Shown here in pieces: positions 8,376-16,579 of a stretch of 64,000 nucleotides of DNA (position 1 is its first letter; every line of letters starts with the position of its first letter). The position numbers and the translations under genes are program-made. Source of the DNA: Acidimicrobiales bacterium (GTDB lineage: Bacteria > Actinomycetota > Acidimicrobiia > Acidimicrobiales > Poriferisodalaceae); contig JAWKIQ010000004.1 of NCBI GenBank assembly GCA_041394185.1, positions 248,001-312,000 on the forward strand, read 5' to 3'. The notes below the pieces were generated by a model. The model was not told the DNA's origin. It did no database searches and was given only the letters and a program-made list of their open reading frames with translations.

Positions 8376-9692
8376 CTAGCGCTGTGCCGGTACGGGCTCG
8401 CTCTCGTCGTGGGGGTCGTCCAGCCGGGGCAACCAGTTGGCGTTGCGGGTGACCACCAGGGTGAACAGCAACAAGATCGTGCCTGCGCCTCCGACCGTCA
8501 TCCTGACACCGATGCGGTCGGCCACCCAGCCCTGTATCAGCGCGCCCAGCGGATAGGAGCCCGAGAACGCCATGATGCGCAGGGCCATCACGCGCCCCCG
8601 GATGTGGTCGGCGACGATTATCTGCAACGACGTGTTCGAGATGGAGATGACCGCCAAGAACCCGCCGCCGACGAACATCAGCGACACCAGGGCGGTCTCG
8701 AAGTTGGGTGACACGGCGAACGAGATGATCGCCAGCGCATAGACCAGCATCGACCAGCGCGTCATGGTGGCGCGCGACAGTCGATCGTCCCAGCCGCTGA
8801 CGGCGAAGAACGCCGCCACCGCTCCGATGCCCAGGGTGACGTTCAGCATGGCCAGCCCCAATGCGCCAACGTCGAACTCGCTGACGGCGAACACCACGGT
8901 GAACTGCTGCACGGGGTTGCCGAGCGACGCCACCAGCACAGCGATCGCCATGCCGATGAGGATGCCGGGCTGGGTGCGCGAGTAGCGGATGGCCTCGGCG
9001 AAACCCTTCATGACGGCCATCCGCGGCGAGGCCTTCGGTCGGGTCGGTCGGGGTTTGACCACGGCCAGGGCGCCCAGCACGAACAGGAACGACAGCCCGT
9101 TGGCCATGAACGCCCAGCCGGGCCCCGCCCAGGCCAGGATCATTCCCGCGATTGCGGGCCCGATGGCTCTGGACGCGTTGAACTGGACCGAGTTCAACGT
9201 GATGGCCGAGATCAGGTCGTCGAGCGGCACGAGGTCGTTGACGAAGGCCTGCCAGCTCGGGATGTTGAGCCCGCCGATAGTGCCGCTGAGCGTCAAGAGC
9301 CCCAAGATCACAGGCAGTTGTCTGAACTCGAGCACCCACGCGCCCCACAGGGCGAACGCGGCGACCGCCATGGCGGCCTGGGTGATGATCAGCACCTTGC
9401 GGCGGTCGGAGCGATCGGCGATGGAACCCCCCAACGGTCCCAGCACCATCTGGGGAACGAACTGTGCGAAGGTGGCGAAACCCACCCAGAACGCGCTCTC
9501 GGTGATCTGGTAGAGCACATAGGGCACGGTCATGTTCTGGATCCACGTGCCCGTGTTCGAGGCCAGCGCACCGCTCCAGAAGATGGCGAACTCGCGGTGC
9601 TTCAAGGCGCGCAGCGCCCGCTTCAGCCCAGGACCCTTGCCGCCTGGGCCCTTGATCTCGCCGCGAATGCCAGTGCGGCCCTCAGAGGTCAT
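8376..9692 (-). CDS. MFS transporter, EntS-like
   Basis: The 438-aa product has twelve predicted hydrophobic segments and the MFS loop motif G-x-x-x-D-R-x-D-R-R (GGSIADRSDRRK) between segments 2 and 3. A second copy-like motif (VADRIGVR) lies near the end. Overall pattern and length fit the EntS/MFS_3 group, which exports siderophores and other small molecules across the inner membrane. The substrate is unknown. It is divergent from the AfsR-like regulator gene, with a 189-bp shared region, so the regulator could act on it. The dodecin pair follows on the same strand. Confidence 0.88.
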   Translation of the reverse strand: MTSEGRTGIRGEIKGPGGKGPGLKRALRALKHREFAIFWSGALASNTGTWIQNMTVPYVLYQITESAFWVGFATFAQFVPQMVLGPLGGSIADRSDRRKVLIITQAAMAVAAFALWGAWVLEFRQLPVILGLLTLSGTIGGLNIPSWQAFVNDLVPLDDLISAITLNSVQFNASRAIGPAIAGMILAWAGPGWAFMANGLSFLFVLGALAVVKPRPTRPKASPRMAVMKGFAEAIRYSRTQPGILIGMAIAVLVASLGNPVQQFTVVFAVSEFDVGALGLAMLNVTLGIGAVAAFFAVSGWDDRLSRATMTRWSMLVYALAIISFAVSPNFETALVSLMFVGGGFLAVISISNTSLQIIVADHIRGRVMALRIMAFSGSYPLGALIQGWVADRIGVRMTVGGAGTILLLFTLVVTRNANWLPRLDDPHDESEPVPAQR

Positions 9693-9720
9693 GAGGTGCG
9701 ATTCTTCACCATCGGGGAGC

Positions 9721-9770
9721 TAGCAACTAAGTCGAGTTACCAGTTGCGACCCGGTTGCGGCCTGTTGAGA
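9721..9770 (+). promoter_or_regulatory. Possible SARP-type operator repeats
   Basis: GTTGCGA (9743-9749) and GTTGCGG (9754-9760) are direct heptamers with a 4-bp gap, an 11-bp period. A related GTTGAGA follows at 9764-9770. An inverted pair GCAACT (9723-9728) / AGTTGC (9742-9747) overlaps them. SARP-family regulators are known to bind heptamer direct repeats at 11-bp spacing. The site lies between the MFS gene and the AfsR-like gene, whose N-terminus is SARP-like. Confidence 0.35.
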
Positions 9771-9881
9771 GACCATGGGATCTCGAGGACCGGTGGGTTC
9801 CAAAGGTGGGCGGGTGCGGTGGGCACCCGTCCACCGCTCTACGCTCGCACCATCAGCCAACGGTGGGAGGTCGATGCGAGC

Positions 9882-12800
9882 GTGAACGCCAGATCCTTCG
9901 GTTCACGACCACGAATCCAGATGCTCGACTCGTGCGCTGTCTATGTCGACGGTCGCCCTGTCAAGCTGACGTCGCGAGCCATGGGACTCCTGTGTGCTCT
10001 TGTTGCCTCGGGTCCAGCGGGTGCAAGCGTTCTGGACCTGCTCGGCGAGCTGTACAACGATCCGCGCAGCCCGACAGCGCGCAGTCAGCTGCGCAACAAC
10101 AAGTCGCAGATCCGCAAGGTCTTGGGGCGCGAGGCAATCGTCGACACGTCCGACGGATTTGCCGTCGACGGGTCGGTCGTAGACATCGACGTCTGGCACT
10201 TTCTCGACCGCGTCGACGATCCGAACGTCGACTGGTCTGACGCCGATGTGGCCCACCTGCTGGCCACCGGTGTGCCATACGACGGGGGAGAGGGGGGTCT
10301 GTTCGTCGAAACCTCGATCCGCCAGATCCAGACCTGTCGACGAGTGCTGGCGTCGCGGTTTGTGAAACAGCGCTGCGCGGGCCTGAGTGCCAGAAAGATC
10401 AGGTTCTTGATCTTCATGGCATTGGCCGACACGAACGAACGGTTGGCCGACGAAATCGTCGGTTGCCTAGCGGCAGCCCGAATAGATGCGGCGGTCGCTG
10501 AGATCATCGAAGCGGTCGACGCTGCCGCACAGCTGGACGAAGGGTTGGCATCGAGGGCGGCCGAGCTCGGCGAGGTGGCGTCCAAGGCTGCGCTTGTCGA
10601 CGCAATCGCCGAACCAGTGCCGAGCGCCGGGGAGGCCGACGATGCACCCATGTTGCCCGAAGCTCTTCGGGTGGCCGCAACTCGGCCCATCGGGGCCAAA
10701 CGGGCGGCCGATGCCGACAGCTTGGCAGCCGACCTGCTGGACGCAGCAACTCTGCGGCGCCACCCGGCCCCACCGGTCGCCCGAGTTGTCGAGGGCGCGG
10801 CCGGTTCGGGCAAGACGAGGTTCGTGGCCGAGGTCGCCGACCGGTTGATCGAACGAGGTGTTCGGGTTGCCTACATAGACGGGTCCCTCAGCGATGGCAC
10901 ACCCTTTGGTGCACTTCCGCTGGATGACCGTGATCTGGCCATCACATCAGAAGTCAGCCACTTCGAGACCGAGGAGTCGCTCAACCTCAGGATGTTCAGC
11001 TCGGCCGGCGCCGCCTTGGGGCTCGACTCCGAGGGCTCACCCCGGTGCGTGATCGTCGACGACCTCGACAAGCTCGACCCCGAGTCTCGTAGTTTCTTCC
11101 ACCATCTGCAGTCGCGACCTCATCGGTTCCCGGTGATGCTGGTGTTGACCGGAGCCCCGAAGACTCTCGAATCTCAACTCGATCGGGCATCGGCTCACCC
11201 GGTTGCCCCGATGACCGTCGACGAGGCCCTGATGATGCTCGACGGGTCCGACATCGCGCTTGTCGGCACGCGGCGCAAGGCGCTGGCCGTCGATCTGTTG
11301 GAACGTTCGGGTGCAAACCCTTCGGTGTTCGGGTTCCTCTGCGGTTTCGTCGATGAAGCTGGTGCCTTGATGGTGCCGCCGGATCCCTCGGGAAACCCGC
11401 TGGTGTCTGCTGTGAGGGAGTTGGGTCGCGACGCCAGGGCGGTTGGCGTTGCCTTGGCCATCCTGGCGCGGCCTTGCAGCCTGGTGACGATCTCGGACGC
11501 CGCCGAACTCGATGACGAACGCTCCGGTGCCGCAGTCGAAGAACTGGTCGCGGCGGGCCTCCTGGCTCAGCAGCCGGGAACCGAGCTGTATGCGCTGCGC
11601 GACCAATCGACAGCGGAGGCCTTCCTCGCTGCTTCAAATCCGACCAGTCGCATCGGCCGCCACCTGAAGGCCCGACAGCTCTCATCAAGTGTGCATGACA
11701 CGGCCCGCCATTCACTGGCGGCCGCGGCAGTGCTGGACACGAGTGAGGTCGTTACTGATCTGCTGGCGTCGGGCCGGCTCTATTTGGCAGAAGGGTCTTT
11801 GCGCGCCGCTCTGGAACGCTTCAGGGCCGCCGAGGCTCTGGCGGTCGGCCGCTTGCCATACCGGTCACTGATCGAATACGCCACGGTGCTGCATCGCGTC
11901 GGAGATGCGACTCACGCACGTCGCGTGCGGTCACTAGCCCACGAAGATGCGTTGGCCGCCGACGATCACACCGCAGCGATGGACGCTGCACTTGCAGGTT
12001 TGCCGGAGGCAGAGCAGACAGAGGGCGAGCCGGATCGGATCAGGCAGCTGTTGGCGATCGACCGCTCTCGATTACCGACGGAACGGCGGTCGAGCCTTGC
12101 GATGGCGATCTCCAGGCAGGCGGCTTTGTCCGGTCAACTGGAGTTGGCCCGCACCGAGGCCGACGTCGCGCTGCGCACCGCCACCAGCGACGACCAGATC
12201 GCCCACGCAGCACTCTGCAAGTGGTTGGCCGCCGGCCCGACCGTTCACCCGCTGGGCCGCTATCGCGAGTTCACCGATGTGCTGGCGCCCGAGCGGGTTC
12301 CCCCCTCGTGGCGGTCGCGGTTCAGCCAGCTGACCGCGATAAGCCGCCTCGAGATCGGCCGATTGAGAGCGGCGACCGAGGCGAATGCTGACGCCCGACT
12401 GGCGGCCGAACAAGACCACGACATCGTCAGACAGTGGCATTCGAAGCTCCTCGGTGCTTCGCTCCATCACGTGGCGGGTCGCGTCGATGAGGCTCGTGCG
12501 GCCGCGGGCGAAGCAGCCGAGTTCTCCGGCACTTGGGCGATCGGCGACGGTCTCGCTGCCTATGGCACTTTCGTGTTCGTCGACGCATGGATCGCCGAGG
12601 ACTTTGCCCTCATGAAGGCGATTCGTGAGCAGACGGGCAAGGGCATGGAAGGTTCGCCGCTGATCAGAGCTGCGGCCATGTTGTCGGACGCCATCGAAGG
12701 TCGAAATGTCCGCCAGGCCGGACATGAACTGTTGAACGAGGTGCTCGAGGTGCCCGGCACCCAGTCGAGCATCGCCATCGCCTTGCTTGCAGCAGCGGTG

Positions 12801-13097
12801 GGCACCGATCTGCAGCCCCGCGACCGTCGGGCGGTGCTGGAGGTGATGACGTCTCGGCGCGACACCCACATCGTCTTGGGTGCGGGCGCTGTGTGCCTCG
12901 GGCCCGCCGAGCGCTACGCCTACTTCGTCACCAGGGACCCAACATATCTCGAATCGGCTCTGGCCTTTGCAGATCGCACCGGATCGGTGCTGTGGTCGAC
13001 GGTCCTGCTGACCGACCTGGTCAGGCTCGAGAGCCGCACCGACCTCGCCGAGCGCTGTGACAGCCTCAGACGATTGATGGGCCTCGAGCCGCTCTAG
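9882..13097 (+). CDS. AfsR/SARP-like transcriptional regulator with ATPase domain
   Basis: The 1071-aa product begins with an OmpR-type winged-helix domain as in SARP/AfsR proteins (about residues 8-105, including RAMGLLCALVASG and the SQLRNNKSQIRKVLG recognition region). A helical segment follows. A P-loop ATPase carries Walker A GAAGSGKT (about 305-312) and Walker B CVIVDDLDKL (about 387-396). The C-terminal half (about 600-1071) is helical repeat, TPR-like. Such proteins couple ATP binding and protein contacts to activation of transcription. I chose the GTG at 9882 because GGGAGGT lies 10 nt upstream; longer readings run antisense through the MFS gene. The stop overlaps the convergent LLM gene by 4 nt. 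Confidence 0.8.
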   Translation: MNARSFGSRPRIQMLDSCAVYVDGRPVKLTSRAMGLLCALVASGPAGASVLDLLGELYNDPRSPTARSQLRNNKSQIRKVLGREAIVDTSDGFAVDGSVVDIDVWHFLDRVDDPNVDWSDADVAHLLATGVPYDGGEGGLFVETSIRQIQTCRRVLASRFVKQRCAGLSARKIRFLIFMALADTNERLADEIVGCLAAARIDAAVAEIIEAVDAAAQLDEGLASRAAELGEVASKAALVDAIAEPVPSAGEADDAPMLPEALRVAATRPIGAKRAADADSLAADLLDAATLRRHPAPPVARVVEGAAGSGKTRFVAEVADRLIERGVRVAYIDGSLSDGTPFGALPLDDRDLAITSEVSHFETEESLNLRMFSSAGAALGLDSEGSPRCVIVDDLDKLDPESRSFFHHLQSRPHRFPVMLVLTGAPKTLESQLDRASAHPVAPMTVDEALMMLDGSDIALVGTRRKALAVDLLERSGANPSVFGFLCGFVDEAGALMVPPDPSGNPLVSAVRELGRDARAVGVALAILARPCSLVTISDAAELDDERSGAAVEELVAAGLLAQQPGTELYALRDQSTAEAFLAASNPTSRIGRHLKARQLSSSVHDTARHSLAAAAVLDTSEVVTDLLASGRLYLAEGSLRAALERFRAAEALAVGRLPYRSLIEYATVLHRVGDATHARRVRSLAHEDALAADDHTAAMDAALAGLPEAEQTEGEPDRIRQLLAIDRSRLPTERRSSLAMAISRQAALSGQLELARTEADVALRTATSDDQIAHAALCKWLAAGPTVHPLGRYREFTDVLAPERVPPSWRSRFSQLTAISRLEIGRLRAATEANADARLAAEQDHDIVRQWHSKLLGASLHHVAGRVDEARAAAGEAAEFSGTWAIGDGLAAYGTFVFVDAWIAEDFALMKAIREQTGKGMEGSPLIRAAAMLSDAIEGRNVRQAGHELLNEVLEVPGTQSSIAIALLAAAVGTDLQPRDRRAVLEVMTSRRDTHIVLGAGAVCLGPAERYAYFVTRDPTYLESALAFADRTGSVLWSTVLLTDLVRLESRTDLAERCDSLRRLMGLEPL

Positions 13098-14092
13098 CGC
13101 AGTTGGGGTATCACCTCGGTCGCCAGTCGTTCGAGGTTGGTGGCCATGTAATCGGGGTCGATACCTGGTGGCAGGCCGGAGGTGGCAATGTCTGTGATGC
13201 CGTATTCGTCGATGAAAGACCGAAGCGTCTCGACACATTCTTCGGCGGTGCCCACCACCACGTTCTGTGGAATCCGATCGGGGTCGCCCCAGCCGTAGTC
13301 GTCTGGGGTCTCGGCCATGAACTTGTCGTAGACCTTCATTCGGAAGCGCTCGGCTTCGCGGATCAGCGGCCAGTCGCGCTCGCGGTCGTCGGTGACGTAC
13401 ACCGATCGGATGATGCCCACCCGGTAGTCGCCGGGATCGCGTCCGTCGGCCAGCAGCGCTTGGCGCCACGGGTCGAGGACATCTTTGCGGGGCCCCTGCG
13501 GCAGCAGGTGGGTGTTCTTGCGCGCAGCGCGCAATGCGCCCGGCTCTTTCATCGCGGCCACCCATAGAGGAGGGCCGCCCGGTTGCACAGGCTTGGGAAA
13601 CACCTCGACGTCGTCGAGTCGGTAGCGCTTGCCCTCATAGCTGAAGGGCCCATCGCCCCAAGCCAGGCGCAAGATGTCGATGCCCTCCTCGGTCAGCGAC
13701 ACACGGTTGCGCAGCGACCGGCCGAAGGCCTCGAACTCCTCTGGCACGTAGCCCATGCCGATGCCGAACTCCATCCGCCCGTTGGAGATGTTGTCGAGCA
13801 CGGCCAACTCCTCGGCCAAACGCACCGGGTGGTACAGGGGCAGCAGCGCAATGTCGTTGGAAAGCCGGATCTGTTGGGTGCGGGCGGCGATGGCACCTGC
13901 AAGGGGTTGGAAGGCCGGCAGATAGCCGTCTTCGCAGAAGTGGTGCTCGGTGAACCACACGTGATCGAAACCCAACTGATCGGCGAAGGCGGCCTGCTCG
14001 ATGGTGGCGCCGTAGACATCGGCCATCGTCTGTGGCCCACCGGGCACATAGCGGCAGTCGTACATGACACCGAATCGGAGAGGTTGGTTCAT
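13094..14092 (-). CDS. LLM-class flavin-dependent oxidoreductase
   Basis: The 332-aa product is a bacterial-luciferase-like monooxygenase using reduced flavin (FMNH2 or F420H2). Visible signatures are HVWFTEHHFCEDGY (about 44-57), the R-L-S-N-D-I-A-L-L-P strand, and LDNISNGRMEFGIGMGY (about 99-115). Further on are F-P-K-P-V-Q-P-G-G-P-P-L-W-V-A and a closing segment on nitrile/fatty-chain-type specificity loops. Substrate cannot be inferred. It is divergent from the small 119-aa gene, with a 25-bp gap. A second LLM enzyme in this window (23607) is only distantly similar. Confidence 0.88.
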   Translation of the reverse strand: MNQPLRFGVMYDCRYVPGGPQTMADVYGATIEQAAFADQLGFDHVWFTEHHFCEDGYLPAFQPLAGAIAARTQQIRLSNDIALLPLYHPVRLAEELAVLDNISNGRMEFGIGMGYVPEEFEAFGRSLRNRVSLTEEGIDILRLAWGDGPFSYEGKRYRLDDVEVFPKPVQPGGPPLWVAAMKEPGALRAARKNTHLLPQGPRKDVLDPWRQALLADGRDPGDYRVGIIRSVYVTDDRERDWPLIREAERFRMKVYDKFMAETPDDYGWGDPDRIPQNVVVGTAEECVETLRSFIDEYGITDIATSGLPPGIDPDYMATNLERLATEVIPQLR

Positions 14093-14117
14093 GAGACTGA
14101 ACTAGCACGGCATTCGA

Positions 14118-14477
14118 ATGTCACACCAACCCACGACCATGGAGGGCATGCCAGAACGAACCCGATATGGCGACAACGTGCCTCGCCCGGTTGACATTCG
14201 TGCCTTCATTACCCAACACATTCACGATCGAGCACCCGCTGAGGTAACGGTCGCAGAACTGGTCGGTGCGTTTCGGGCCACAGGCATCGGCACCGGTGGA
14301 CGGCTCAGCAAGGACATCTCCGATGCGCTTCGCTGGGAGGTATCGCACGGCCGCGTGGTGCGGGTGGGCCGTGGGCGATACCGGGCCGGGCGAATCCCCA
14401 GAACCACGGCCGGTCGGGTGCGGATGCGGGCTCGTCGAGCTGCGTCGCTGGGTGATGAGGCCGGATGGGTTGGGTGA
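14118..14477 (+). CDS. Small winged-helix-like protein
   Basis: The 119-aa product has a basic, helical core (AEVTVAELVGAF, then SKDISDALRWEVSHGRVVRVGRGRYR) resembling a winged-helix domain of the kind found in many short actinobacterial proteins. The R-V-G-R-G-R-Y wing is characteristic. I cannot assign a family. In-frame ATG codons occur at 14118, 14139 and 14148, and none has a convincing ribosome binding site, so the start is uncertain. It lies between the divergent LLM gene and a long inverted repeat that begins just after its stop. Confidence 0.55.
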   Translation: MSHQPTTMEGMPERTRYGDNVPRPVDIRAFITQHIHDRAPAEVTVAELVGAFRATGIGTGGRLSKDISDALRWEVSHGRVVRVGRGRYRAGRIPRTTAGRVRMRARRAASLGDEAGWVG

Positions 14478-14570
14478 GTTCGTGTCCAGGTCTTAGCGAC
14501 AACTAGGGGTGCCGGGAGGTGGATGCCCGTGCTTTCGCCAACATTGTCGCTAAGAGCTGGACACAGACTC
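14476..14570. repeat. Long imperfect inverted repeat, MITE-like
   Basis: The arms at 14482-14502 and 14544-14564 match at 20 of 21 positions (GTGTCCAG... to ...TTAGCGACAA). They extend imperfectly to 14476 and 14570 (24 of 27). The spacer is 41 bp. The element lies between two convergent genes (stops at 14477 and 14605), so it could act as a bidirectional terminator, but there is no T-run. Its inner arm end TCTTAGCGACAA recurs, with one base changed, in the inverted repeat at 46127-46184. Confidence 0.8.
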
Positions 14571-14604
14571 GGTCGTCCCTCGCTGGCCCCTGGCCCCTGG
14601 TCGG

Positions 14605-15417
14605 TCAGCCGAGAAGGTCGGTGAGTCGGCCGGCGTGGGCTTCGATGTCGGCGGCAATTGCTGTCTGCTCGTACTCGAGGTCGAGCTCGCGCAGGAACGC
14701 CTGGGGTGAGCCCAGTGGGGCCGAGCAGCCTGCGGCGCCACCGGCTTCGGCCAGGGCGATTCCGGCCCGAACCGTCATCGACAGTGCAGACCCGCCCGAG
14801 TCGGCCGGCCGGACGTGATCGCGGATCGCCTCGCAGACCATCCGGGGCAGGCGCATGCGCTCGAGAACAGCAGCGCCAAGGGCCGCGTGGTCGAATCCGT
14901 TGGCGGCCACCTCGTCGGCCACAGACCGGGTCGCCAAGCCTGCGACGGCTTCAAGGCCGTGGGCCGACGACAGCAGCACCACACCCAGATCGTGCAGCAG
15001 CGCAACGCTCCAGGCGTCGCGTACCTTCAAGCCCACCCGTTCGGCAACGGCTGCTGCACCCGCCGCCGAGGCGACGGCGTGGTCCACGTAGCCACGCGGC
15101 AGGTGGGGGTTGGAGGCGCTGAGGTTCACCAGGTTGGCCATCGCCAGGTTGCGCACCATCGTGAACCCCAGAACCCTGATGGCATCCCACACGTTCGTCG
15201 ACTCGGCCCTGGCACCGATCCAGGCGCTGTTGGCCAGCACCAGCAGCTTGCTGACCAGCACCGGATCGGCCGAGATCAGTTCGGAAACGCTCTGGCGATC
15301 TGCGTCGGGATCGTCCAGTAACTCGAGCAGCGCGAGTGTGTACGAGGATCGATCCGACACCAGGGCAGCACAGTTCAGGTACTGACCGACATCGAGGTCC
15401 GGTGTCTGTTCAGTCAT
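14605..15417 (-). CDS. HDOD domain protein
   Basis: The 270-aa product is an HDOD-domain protein. It has SELISADPVLVSKLLVLANSA-type early helices, then WDAIRVLGFTMVRNLAMANL, and the residual catalytic-like HDLGVVLL (about residue 141). HDOD proteins are related to HD phosphohydrolases but usually lack the full metal site and act in signalling. The ATG at 15417 has GGAGG eight bases upstream, whereas the in-frame ATG at 15423 would be only two bases from it, so I prefer 15417. No partner signalling domain is fused. Confidence 0.8.
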   Translation of the reverse strand: MTEQTPDLDVGQYLNCAALVSDRSSYTLALLELLDDPDADRQSVSELISADPVLVSKLLVLANSAWIGARAESTNVWDAIRVLGFTMVRNLAMANLVNLSASNPHLPRGYVDHAVASAAGAAAVAERVGLKVRDAWSVALLHDLGVVLLSSAHGLEAVAGLATRSVADEVAANGFDHAALGAAVLERMRLPRMVCEAIRDHVRPADSGGSALSMTVRAGIALAEAGGAAGCSAPLGSPQAFLRELDLEYEQTAIAADIEAHAGRLTDLLG

Positions 15418-15464
15418 GACCATGGCCTCCAATCGGAAAGCCACGCTCACTTTTGAGTAGCTCG

Positions 15465-16481
15465 TCAGAACTGAGTGGGCAAGTCGAGCCTGGGGAAGAC
15501 GCGCCGGATGTTCGTGTCGAAGATCTGGTGGCGCTGTTGGTCGCTGAGCATCGGTGAGTTGTCTATGTAGATCTTCGTGTCGTCGTAGTAGTTGCCGCTG
15601 TCGGGGTCTATGCCGCGCACAGCACCGACCATCTCGGATGCAAACAAGATGTTGTCGGTTGGGACGACCTGCACCAGCAGGTCGATTCCGGGCTGGTGGT
15701 ATACGCACGTGTCGAACCAGATGTGATCGAGCAGGCCCTCGAAGTCCCAGCCACGGTCTTCTGACATGCCCTTGAAACGACCCCAGTGATACGGAACCGC
15801 ACCACCACCGTGGGGGATGATCCAGCGAAGGCCTTCAAAGTCGGCCATGAAACCCGAGGTCAGTGCCTGTGCGAACGCGGTGGTGTCGGCGCCGAGATAG
15901 TGCGATGTCGTGAAGTGCAGGTTCTCGTTGCACGAAGTCGACACGTGGATCATGCCCGGAACGTCGAGCTCACACATGGCCTCCCACAACGGCCACCAGT
16001 AGCGGTCCCACAGCGGAGGGCCATTCCAGTGGCCGCCCGAAGGATCGGGGTTGACGTTGCACCCGATGAACCCCATCTCCTCCACACAACGCCGCAGCTC
16101 GGCCACCGACCCTTCAATGGGCGCGCCGGGCGACTGCGGTAGCTGGCACACGGGCGCGAAGTTCTGGGGATACAGGTCGCATACCCGTCGGATCAGATCG
16201 TTCTGGTGTTGCGACCAGAACCGCGAGGTGTGTTCGTTGCCGACGTGGTGGCCCATCCAGCTGGCGCGAGGCGAAAAAATGGTCAGGTCGGCTCCGCGCT
16301 CTCGCTGCAGGCGCAGCTGCGCCGACTCGATCGACTCGCGGATCTCGTCGTCGGACACCGACATGACGCCCGGCTCGCCCACGTGGTGCGGATCGGCCTC
16401 GACTGCCGCCACCTGAGCGTCGCGCCACACCCCGACACCCGGCGGTGTCGTTGTGTAGTGGCCGTGGCAGTCGATGATCAT
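15465..16481 (-). CDS. ligJ: 4-oxalomesaconate hydratase LigJ
   Basis: This enzyme hydrates 4-oxalomesaconate to 4-carboxy-4-hydroxy-2-oxoadipate, the step after lactone opening in the protocatechuate 4,5-cleavage pathway. The 338-aa product is a metal-dependent amidohydrolase-fold protein. It starts MIIDCHGHYTTTP and carries DLTIFSPRASWMGHH, NVNPDPSGGHW, MIHVSTSCN, IPHGGGAVPYHWGRF, FDTCVYHQPGIDLL and FASEMVGAVRGIDP. All are hallmarks of Sphingobium LigJ from memory. The ATG at 16481 gives the natural start. It is divergent from pobA-ligAB-ligC-ligI across a 98-bp gap, so the two units are probably co-regulated. Confidence 0.93.
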   Translation of the reverse strand: MIIDCHGHYTTTPPGVGVWRDAQVAAVEADPHHVGEPGVMSVSDDEIRESIESAQLRLQRERGADLTIFSPRASWMGHHVGNEHTSRFWSQHQNDLIRRVCDLYPQNFAPVCQLPQSPGAPIEGSVAELRRCVEEMGFIGCNVNPDPSGGHWNGPPLWDRYWWPLWEAMCELDVPGMIHVSTSCNENLHFTTSHYLGADTTAFAQALTSGFMADFEGLRWIIPHGGGAVPYHWGRFKGMSEDRGWDFEGLLDHIWFDTCVYHQPGIDLLVQVVPTDNILFASEMVGAVRGIDPDSGNYYDDTKIYIDNSPMLSDQQRHQIFDTNIRRVFPRLDLPTQF

Positions 16482-16502
16482 GGCCCCTCGCTCCCCGCGG
16501 AC

Positions 16503-16531
16503 TTGACCCCAACCCGCTCGTGGTCCATGTT
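16503..16531 (+). promoter_or_regulatory. Candidate promoter of the pobA-lig operon
   Basis: TTGACC (16503-16508) and CATGTT (16526-16531) are separated by 17 bp. The -35 is near consensus and the -10 is poor. It lies in the 98-bp divergent region between ligJ and pobA. No regulator gene of IclR, LysR or AraC type adjoins this cluster. Confidence 0.25.
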
Positions 16532-16579
16532 GCCATCCTGACGACTGCAGCCACAGATCGACCGAAGAGGACCCGGCCC

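Noticed and set aside
7394..9692. P450 and MFS/dodecin genes as a biosynthetic cluster
   Set aside because: No core biosynthetic enzyme is nearby and the P450 is convergent with the dodecin unit.
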